Shown one piece after another: positions 58,042-64,000 of a stretch of DNA of 64,000 nucleotides. Made by a program: the position numbers and the translations under genes. Below the pieces are notes generated by a model, which saw only the letters and a program-made list of their open reading frames with translations, was not told where the DNA came from and made no database searches. The DNA is from Azonexus sp. GTDB taxonomy: Bacteria > Pseudomonadota > Gammaproteobacteria > Burkholderiales > Rhodocyclaceae. Every line of letters starts with the position of its first letter. Position 1 is the first letter of the stretch. The DNA is taken from contig NZ_JAKLLH010000010.1 of assembly GCF_023150235.1 (NCBI RefSeq), forward strand, positions 62,001 through 126,000, written 5' to 3'.

Positions 58042-60813
58042 ATGAGCGGGACAGAGCGTTCGGCATGGAGTAGTCCGTGGGTCTGGATGGTGACATTGAG
58101 CCTGCTTTTGCTGCTTGCCCAGTGGTTGCCGGCCAGCCGTTTCTTTTCCTCGCCGACGCATTACCTGCCGTTGCATACCGCGCTCGAACTTTTTTCCATG
58201 GCGGTTTCGGCGATGGTTTTCGCCCTCGCCTGGAATCTGCGCCGGCAACCCGCCAGCAGCCACGCCTTGCTGCTCGGCTGCGCCTTCCTCGCGATCGGGC
58301 TGATCGACCTGGCGCATACCTTGTCATATACCGGCATGCCCGAACTGGTCACGCCCAGCGGCCCGGAAAAGGCGATCAATTTCTGGCTGGCCGGGCGTTT
58401 CATCGGAGCTTTTGCCCTCTTTGCCGTGGCCTTGTTGCCCAAGGTTCGCTGGCCGGCACCGGCGGCCTGGGGCGGAGTCGCCGGCGCCTTGCTGCTGGCC
58501 GTCGGGGTGTGGTGGATCGGCTTGTTTCATGCCGAGTTGCTGCCGCGGACCTTCATCCCCGGCCAGGGCCTGACCGCACTCAAGATCGGTAGTGAATATG
58601 CCCTGACCGCCATCTATCTGCTGGCCGCGCTGCTCCTGCTGCGGCGCGCCTACCGCGAGTACGGCGAGCCGCGCAGCAATCTCGAATGGCTGGCGGCGGC
58701 GGCCTGGGTGCTCGGCCTGGCCGAAATGTTCTTCACGCTGTACCAGGATGTCACCGACCTCTTCAACTTGCTCGGCCACATTTACAAAACCCTGGCCTAC
58801 CTGCTGATCTATCGGGCGCTGTACGTCGCCGGTGTGCGCGCGCCCTACCGCGAATTGCAGGACAACTATGTCGCCCTGAACGACATCCTCCGCGCCTCGC
58901 TCGACGGTTTCCTGCGCATCGACCGCAGCGGCCGCATCCGCGAGGTCAATAGCGCCTATGCCGAGGTTTCGGGCTATGCCGCCGACGAGATGTTGGGTAC
59001 GTCGCTGGCCTCTCTGGAGGCGCACGAGGATGCGGCGGCGGTGAGCGCGCATATCGAGCGGGTATTGACCAGCGGCAGCGACCTGTTCGAGACCCGCCAT
59101 CGGCGCAAGGACGGTAGCGTCTGGGATGTCGAAATCAGCGTCGTGTACAGCACCCGCGAAGGCGGCTTGTTCTACGTCTTCGTCCGCGACATCAGTGCCC
59201 GCAAGCACGCCGAAGCGAGTTTGCGCCTGCAGGGCGAAATCACCGCGCAGGCGGCCGAGGCCGTCAGCCTGGTGCGCGCCGCGGACGGCCAGTTGCTGTA
59301 TTGCAACCGGCGCTTCAAGGAAATGTTCGGCTATGCCGCCGACGAGCAGCCAGCGCTCTCGGTCGTCTCCCCCCTGGTCGGTTCGCCGGAGCGCAGCAGC
59401 AGCCATGTCGTCGCCTGTCTGCGCCGCGACGGCTGGTGGCGCGGCGAAATCCTCAACCGACGCCAGGACGGCAGCAACTTCTGGTGCGCAGTCAATATCA
59501 GCGCCTTTCAGCACCCGGAACTGGGCGAGGTGTGGATTAGCCATCAGGCCGATATTTCGGAGCTGAAAAAGGTCGAGTTCGAGTTGCGGCAATTGAACGA
59601 AACGCTGGAGGAGCGCATCGCCGAGCGGACCGCCGAGGCCGAAGCGGCACGCCAGCAGGCGGAAGGCGCCAGCCGCGCGAAAAGCGTTTTTCTCGCCAAC
59701 ATGAGCCACGAAATCCGCACCCCGATGAACGCGATCATCGGCATGGCCGGCGTGATGCGCCGCGAAGGGGTGTCGGCCCGCCAGGCAGAGCGGCTCGACA
59801 GCATCGACATGGCGGCGCGGCATTTGCTCGGGGTGATCAACGATATTCTCGATTTTTCCAAGATCGAAGCCGGAAAATTCCGCCTCGAATCCTTGCCGCT
59901 GCATCTCGCCGCGGTCATGGGCAACGTCGCCTCGATGCTGTGCGATACCGCGCGGGCCAAGCAGGTCGAATTGCTGATCGAGGCCCCGGCTGATACGCAG
60001 CCGCTGCTCGGCGACCCGTTGCGCCTGCAGCAGGCGCTGCTGAATTACGCCGGCAATGCGCTGAAATTCACCGCGCAGGGGCAGGTCAGCCTGCGTGCGC
60101 TGTTGTTGGCGGATGCCGGGGATAGCGTGACGATCCGTTTCGAAGTCAGGGATACCGGGATCGGCATCGCCGAAGAGCATCTGCAACGCCTGTTCTCGCC
60201 GTTCGAGCAGGGCGACAATTCGACGACCCGGCGCTTTGGCGGAACCGGGCTGGGCTTGATCATCACCCGCAAGCTGGCCGCGATGATGGGCGGCGAGGTC
60301 GGAGTCGAAAGCCGGGTTGGCGAAGGCAGCCTGTTCTGGTTCTCGGCCTGCCTGAAAAAAGCCGACCCGCAGGCGCTCAAGACCCAGCTAATCGGTAGCC
60401 GCCATCCCGAAGCCCAGCTTCGGCAGCGCCATATCGGCCGGCGGGTCCTGCTGGTCGAGGACGAACCGATCAACCGCGAAGTCGGCCAGGTATTGCTCGA
60501 AGACGTCGGCCTGCGCGTCGACCTGGCCGGCGACGGTGGCGAGGCGCTGCAGCGGATTGCCGAGACCGCCTACGACCTGGTCCTGATGGACATGCAGATG
60601 CCGAACATGGACGGTCTCGAAGCCAGCCGCCGCATCCGTCAGCAGCCGGCGCTCGACTCCCTGCCGGTGATCGCGATGACCGCCAATGCCTTTGTCGAAG
60701 ACCGGGCGCGCTGCCTCGATGCCGGGATGAATGATTTTGTCAGCAAGCCGGTCGATCCGCAGGCGTTGTACGCGACCCTGCTGCGTTGGCTTGAGCACCG
60801 CCACGAAGGCTAG
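58042..60813 (+). CDS. MASE3-domain hybrid sensor histidine kinase
   Basis: A 923-residue membrane kinase. An N-terminal MASE3-like module with about seven helices (residues 12-270; [34 protein letters not shown]), two PAS domains ([18 protein letters not shown] and [16 protein letters not shown]), HisKA with H in [18 protein letters not shown], HATPase with DTGIGI and GGTGLGL, and a receiver with [11 protein letters not shown] and [11 protein letters not shown]. It has no HPt of its own, so the Hpt protein nearby may complete the relay. GGGAGAG precedes the ATG. Signal and output are unknown. Confidence 0.94.
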   Translation: MSGTERSAWSSPWVWMVTLSLLLLLAQWLPASRFFSSPTHYLPLHTALELFSMAVSAMVFALAWNLRRQPASSHALLLGCAFLAIGLIDLAHTLSYTGMPELVTPSGPEKAINFWLAGRFIGAFALFAVALLPKVRWPAPAAWGGVAGALLLAVGVWWIGLFHAELLPRTFIPGQGLTALKIGSEYALTAIYLLAALLLLRRAYREYGEPRSNLEWLAAAAWVLGLAEMFFTLYQDVTDLFNLLGHIYKTLAYLLIYRALYVAGVRAPYRELQDNYVALNDILRASLDGFLRIDRSGRIREVNSAYAEVSGYAADEMLGTSLASLEAHEDAAAVSAHIERVLTSGSDLFETRHRRKDGSVWDVEISVVYSTREGGLFYVFVRDISARKHAEASLRLQGEITAQAAEAVSLVRAADGQLLYCNRRFKEMFGYAADEQPALSVVSPLVGSPERSSSHVVACLRRDGWWRGEILNRRQDGSNFWCAVNISAFQHPELGEVWISHQADISELKKVEFELRQLNETLEERIAERTAEAEAARQQAEGASRAKSVFLANMSHEIRTPMNAIIGMAGVMRREGVSARQAERLDSIDMAARHLLGVINDILDFSKIEAGKFRLESLPLHLAAVMGNVASMLCDTARAKQVELLIEAPADTQPLLGDPLRLQQALLNYAGNALKFTAQGQVSLRALLLADAGDSVTIRFEVRDTGIGIAEEHLQRLFSPFEQGDNSTTRRFGGTGLGLIITRKLAAMMGGEVGVESRVGEGSLFWFSACLKKADPQALKTQLIGSRHPEAQLRQRHIGRRVLLVEDEPINREVGQVLLEDVGLRVDLAGDGGEALQRIAETAYDLVLMDMQMPNMDGLEASRRIRQQPALDSLPVIAMTANAFVEDRARCLDAGMNDFVSKPVDPQALYATLLRWLEHRHEG

Positions 60814-60835
60814 CGGCGCCCTTTGTGCTGGCCGC

Positions 60836-61462
60836 TCAGGCGCCCCAGCGCTGCTGCAGCGCGTGTGGAATACGCAACTGGTCGAGGATGCGGGCGACGA
60901 CGAAGTCGACCATTTCGCCGACGCTTTGCGGGTGCTGGTAAAAGCCCGGGCTGGGCGGCAGGATCACGGCACCGGCGCGGGCCAGACGCAGCATGTTTTC
61001 GAGGTGGATCACCGAGAACGGGGTTTCACGTGGAACCAGAACCAGTTTGCGGCCTTCCTTGAGCGCCACGTCGGCGGCGCGTTCGATCAGGTTGTCCGAC
61101 AGGCCCTGGGCAATCGCCGCCAGCGTCCCCATGCTGCACGGGCAGACGACCATCGCGTCGGGCGGGTTGGAGCCGGAAGCCACTGGGGCAAACCATTCCT
61201 CGCGGCCGAAAACCTGCAGTTTTTCGCCGTCGACCGTGGGAAAACGTTCGAGCAGCCGGGCGTGCGCGTCAGCCGGTCGCGACGGCAGCTCGAATGCGAG
61301 TTCCTGGCGGGCGACGATCTGTGCCGCCTGCGAATACAGCAATTGCACCCGGCAGCCGGCGGCGAGCAGGCATTCGAGCAGGCGCAGGCCGTAAGGCATG
61401 CCGGAGGCACCGGTCAGGGCCAGGCAAATGGTCGGGGAAGTGGCTTGGCTGGGGAGCATCAT
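60836..61462 (-). CDS. ubiX: Flavin prenyltransferase UbiX
   Basis: A 208-residue enzyme that makes prenyl-FMN for UbiD decarboxylases. [19 protein letters not shown] is the FMN-binding start, [44 protein letters not shown] is typical of the family. The stretch RETPF overlaps a parS-like site, and GTCGACCGTG (61229-61238) encodes PTVDG in a variable loop. It is the last gene of a minus-strand block with rapZ and two transport genes. Confidence 0.94.
   Translation of the reverse strand: MMLPSQATSPTICLALTGASGMPYGLRLLECLLAAGCRVQLLYSQAAQIVARQELAFELPSRPADAHARLLERFPTVDGEKLQVFGREEWFAPVASGSNPPDAMVVCPCSMGTLAAIAQGLSDNLIERAADVALKEGRKLVLVPRETPFSVIHLENMLRLARAGAVILPPSPGFYQHPQSVGEMVDFVVARILDQLRIPHALQQRWGA
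61023..61036. promoter_or_regulatory. parS-like site, one mismatch (in ubiX)
   Basis: GTTTCACGTGGAAC, same one-base variant as the site at 50286. Third parS-like site in the window. Confidence 0.6.
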
Positions 61463-61464
61463 GG

Positions 61465-62004
61465 TCAGTCGTGGACAGGCGGAGCGGGCACCGGTTCCTC
61501 CTGCAGCAGGCGGGCGGCGACCAGACCGTTGAGCGTACCAAAGAACAGCGCGGCGGCGGCGAACAGCGGCACGAGCAGGAGTACCCCGTCGTGCGGGATC
61601 AGCCACAGTCGGGCCAGTAGCAGCTGGCCGCCGATGTGGGCGAGGGCAGCGAAGATCGACAGGCTGACCGGTCCGAACCAGCGGGGCGGCAGGTGGCGGG
61701 CGAGGCCGAGCGTCAGCAGGCTGCAGACGGTGCCGCTCAGCGACAGGAAGAAACCGGGAGCGAGGAAATAGCCGAGCAGCAGACTGGCGGCGAGCACGCG
61801 CAGCAGGCTGACCCAGACCGCCGTGCCCCAGCCGTGGCGCAACAGCACGACCAGAATCACGATATTGGCCAGGCCCGGCTTGATCCCGGGCAAGGGCGAA
61901 GGCACGGCCGCATCGACCAGCGACAGTAGAACGGCCGCGCTGGCCAGACCGGCGATCCGCCGGTCCTCGTCGCTGACCGGCAGTTCAATAACTGAGCGAG
62001 TCAT
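61465..62004 (-). CDS. Gx transporter family protein
   Basis: A 179-residue integral membrane protein with about five helices. [26 protein letters not shown] is the start of the Gx transporter/HepS component I family. It may be part of an energy-coupling or isoprenoid-related transport system. It overlaps the NusG_II gene by 20 bases and precedes ubiX by two bases. The substrate is not known. Confidence 0.85.
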   Translation of the reverse strand: MTRSVIELPVSDEDRRIAGLASAAVLLSLVDAAVPSPLPGIKPGLANIVILVVLLRHGWGTAVWVSLLRVLAASLLLGYFLAPGFFLSLSGTVCSLLTLGLARHLPPRWFGPVSLSIFAALAHIGGQLLLARLWLIPHDGVLLLVPLFAAAALFFGTLNGLVAARLLQEEPVPAPPVHD

Positions 62005-62359
62005 AGATGCGGGTGCGGCCGGTGATTTGCAGGCTGACGCGGTTCGGGGCGCAGATCGCGATTTCGCCGGGCCGGCTGAGCCAGCCCTGGCGCACGCAAT
62101 ACTGGCGTGGGCCAGGGTCGGAAACGACGCGGGCGCGGCCGGGTTCGACCGCGATCAGGGTGTTGCCGAGCGGACCGCTGACTTCGATCTGGCGGGGTTG
62201 GCCGAGGTCGAGGGTGGCGAAGATCCGCCCTTCCTGGCGGATTACCGCGTGCTCGCCGATTCCGGCCTGCCACAACAGCGGCAGGCTGGCGGTGACGGCG
62301 GCGGCGGTGGCGAGCAGAACCAGCCAGTCGCCGGGGCGCAGCAGGGATAACCAGGGCAC
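61985..62359 (-). CDS. NusG domain II protein
   Basis: A 124-residue protein with one membrane anchor (DWLVLLATAAAVTASLPLLW) and a NusG_II domain containing RQYCVRQGWLSRPGEIAICAPNRVSLQI. It pairs with Gx transporters in many genomes (family knowledge). The start is GTG at 62359, 4 bases after the rapZ stop. Role unknown; perhaps exported electron-transfer accessory. Confidence 0.8.
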   Translation of the reverse strand: MPWLSLLRPGDWLVLLATAAAVTASLPLLWQAGIGEHAVIRQEGRIFATLDLGQPRQIEVSGPLGNTLIAVEPGRARVVSDPGPRQYCVRQGWLSRPGEIAICAPNRVSLQITGRTRIYDSLSY

Positions 62360-62363
62360 CGGC

Positions 62364-63212
62364 CTAGTGTCCGGCCAGCGAACGGTGGCGCACCAGCACG
62401 CGGGCCTGGCCGGCGAATTCGCGGGCCAGCCATTCGGCAATGAAGACCGAGCGATGCTGGCCACCGGTGCAGCCGATGGCCACGGTCAGGTAATTGCGGT
62501 TGTCGCGGACGTAGGCCGGCAGCCAGTCGGCGACAAAGCGGCGGATGTCGCCGCGCATCCGGCAGACCTCGGGCTGGCCTTCGAGAAAGTCGATTACCGG
62601 CTGATCGCGGCCGGTCAGCGGGCGCAGGCTGGCTTCGTAGTGCGGGTTGGGCAGGCAGCGGACGTCGAAAACCAGGTCGGCATCGAGCGGCAGGCCGTGC
62701 TTGAAGCCGAAGGATTCGAACATCAGCGTCAGGCCCTGGCCGGGCTCCGACTCGATGAACTGGCGGACCCATTCGCGCAGCGCGTTGGCTTTCAGGTTGC
62801 TGGTGTCGATGCGGTGGCCGAGGCTGGCAATCGGTTCGAGCAGCCGGCGCTCCTGCTGGATGGCCTCCAGCAGCGAGATGCCCTCGCCGCTGAGCGGGTG
62901 GCGGCGGCGCGATTCGGAATAGCGCTTGAGCAGGATCTCGTCGCCGGCGTAAAGGAAGAGAAAAGTCGGCCGGGTGCCTTCGTCGGCCAGCAACTGCAGC
63001 TTTTCCGGCACCTGTTCGATGCCGAGGCCACCGGAGCGCGAGTCGATCGCGACCGCGACGCGGACCACGCCTTCGTTGCGCAGCATCCGTACCAAGGTTG
63101 GCAGCAAGACCACCGGCAGATTGTCGACGCAGTAATAGCCGGCATCTTCGAGCAGATGCAGGGCAACCGACTTGCCGGAGCCGGAGAGGCCGCTAATGAG
63201 AACGAGTTCCAT
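62364..63212 (-). CDS. rapZ: RNase adapter protein RapZ
   Basis: A 282-residue protein with Walker [29 protein letters not shown], Walker-B-like VAIDSRSGG, and the C-terminal [16 protein letters not shown] domain. RapZ binds glucosamine-6-phosphate and guides RNase E to GlmZ-type sRNA in enterobacteria; here its role is inferred. It is not linked to ptsN/hprK in this window, unlike many betaproteobacteria. It precedes NusG_II and is divergent from the amidohydrolase. Confidence 0.95.
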   Translation of the reverse strand: MELVLISGLSGSGKSVALHLLEDAGYYCVDNLPVVLLPTLVRMLRNEGVVRVAVAIDSRSGGLGIEQVPEKLQLLADEGTRPTFLFLYAGDEILLKRYSESRRRHPLSGEGISLLEAIQQERRLLEPIASLGHRIDTSNLKANALREWVRQFIESEPGQGLTLMFESFGFKHGLPLDADLVFDVRCLPNPHYEASLRPLTGRDQPVIDFLEGQPEVCRMRGDIRRFVADWLPAYVRDNRNYLTVAIGCTGGQHRSVFIAEWLAREFAGQARVLVRHRSLAGH

Positions 63213-63334
63213 GCCCGGCAGGATAATCAAGGCGGCAGCAGGCGGCAAGCTGCGGCATAATCCACGGATGCTCTGCAACGAAGAAGCCCGCGCTCTGCGG
63301 ATCGCGACGGCCACGCCACAGGAGACGATGATTC

Positions 63335-64000
63335 ATGCCCCACGCCCCGACTTTTCCCTTTCTTGCCGAGTTGACCGCGTTGCGCCGCGATATCCATGCG
63401 CACCCGGAACTGGCTTTTGACGAACACCGTACCGCCGACCTGGTCGCCAGCGAACTTGAGAGTTACGGGCTGGAAGTGCATCGCGGGATCGCCCGCACCG
63501 GTGTCGTCGGCGTGCTGCGCGCCGGCAATTCGGGGCGGATGATCGGCCTGCGTGCCGACATGGACGCGCTGCCGCTGCCCGAACTCAACGAATTCCCGCA
63601 TCGCTCGAAGCACGCCGGCAAGATGCACGGCTGCGGCCACGACGGGCATACCGCGATGCTCCTCGGCGCCGCCCGCCACCTGGCCGCGCACCCGGACTTC
63701 GACGGCGTTGCGGTATTCATTTTCCAGCCCGCCGAGGAGTCCGAAGGCGGGGCGGCGGTGATGATCGAGGACGGCCTGTTCGAGCGCTTCCCGGTCGAGT
63801 CGGTCTATGGCCTGCACAACTGGCCGGGTATTCCGGTCGGCGAGATGGCGGTGATGCCGGGGCCGGTGATGGCCGGCACCTGTGGTTTCGAGATCATTGT
63901 CCGTGGTCACGGCTGCCACGCGGCGATGCCGCACCAGGGCGTCGATGCCATCGTTGCCGGTGCGCAACTGGTGCAGGCGCTGCAGACCGTGGTCAGCCGC
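63335..64000 (+). CDS. M20 family amidohydrolase, 5' part
   Basis: The first 222 codons of an M20D amidohydrolase (hippurate/aminoacyl hydrolase type); the rest runs past the window. RRDIHAHPELAFDEHRTADLV, GLRADMDALPL (metal Asp), GKMHGCGHDGHTAMLLGAA and FIFQPAEESEGGAAVMIEDG are the metal-binding and catalytic segments. It removes acyl groups from amino acids. The start follows CAGGAGACG at 63319-63327. Confidence 0.92.
   Translation, partial: MPHAPTFPFLAELTALRRDIHAHPELAFDEHRTADLVASELESYGLEVHRGIARTGVVGVLRAGNSGRMIGLRADMDALPLPELNEFPHRSKHAGKMHGCGHDGHTAMLLGAARHLAAHPDFDGVAVFIFQPAEESEGGAAVMIEDGLFERFPVESVYGLHNWPGIPVGEMAVMPGPVMAGTCGFEIIVRGHGCHAAMPHQGVDAIVAGAQLVQALQTVVSR

Noticed and set aside
58324-60186. 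620-aa antisense frame under the hybrid kinase
   Set aside because: Shadow of the kinase gene.

Overview
The window looks like chromosomal DNA of a betaproteobacterium of the Rhodocyclales (Dechloromonas/Azonexus-like). This is inferred from gene content, gene order and high GC with strong third-position bias, not from a database search. It carries the replication-origin neighbourhood: mnmE-yidC-yidD-rnpA-rpmH on the minus strand, divergent from dnaA-dnaN-gyrB on the plus strand, with no recF. Three ParB-site-like sequences lie further right (35.1, 50.3 and 61.0 kb), as expected for an origin-proximal region.

Layout. 1-5.4 kb: 3' end of a large FAD/Fe-S oxidoreductase, a HIT protein, an orphan protein, NADP isocitrate dehydrogenase and glutamate racemase. 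5.4-7.4 kb: an AT-richer two-gene cassette, an OLD/RecF-like AAA ATPase plus a TOPRIM (DUF3226-like) protein, fitted between murI and a class III CoA-transferase; this is the best candidate for an accessory (defence-type) system. 8.7-10.3 kb: a chemoreceptor. 10.5-20.1 kb: the origin gene block. 20.1-21.1 kb: decayed IS3-family debris. 21.2-25.3 kb: a patch of small genes (cold-shock protein, zinc-ribbon protein, lipoprotein, DUF3079, outer-membrane protein, DUF1857). 25.3-33.5 kb: rsuA-oxyR, topB, dprA, a LysM protein, def-fmt. 33.5-44.5 kb: a diguanylate cyclase, an S1/P1 nuclease, then rsmB-DUF4390-ntrY-ntrX-trkA-trkH. 44.6-57.9 kb: hemE, priA, an EF-hand-type protein, an MFS carrier, a MOSC protein, a ROK kinase, a TPR/glycosyltransferase-like protein, a methyltransferase-like protein, DUF1840, Hpt and CheZ-like proteins, a cupin, an amidase and murB. 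58-64 kb: a MASE3 hybrid histidine kinase, then rapZ-NusG_II-Gx transporter-ubiX and the start of an M20 amidohydrolase.

Non-coding structure stands out. (1) A palindrome CACGGTCGACCGTG occurs in four complete copies, with at least twelve half-or-better copies (ten or more contiguous bases), in genes and between them; two complete copies sit between convergent genes and look like bidirectional terminators. (2) The dnaA-dnaN spacer is an old tandem duplication with a period of exactly 300 bp that includes a decayed copy of the dnaN start. (3) Three hairpins with TGAA/TTCA tetraloops cluster at 53.4-53.5 kb. (4) A 40-bp repeat occurs twice exactly 800 bp apart around the IS3 remnant.

No rRNA, tRNA or CRISPR array was recognised. 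Most very long antisense open frames are by-products of high GC.
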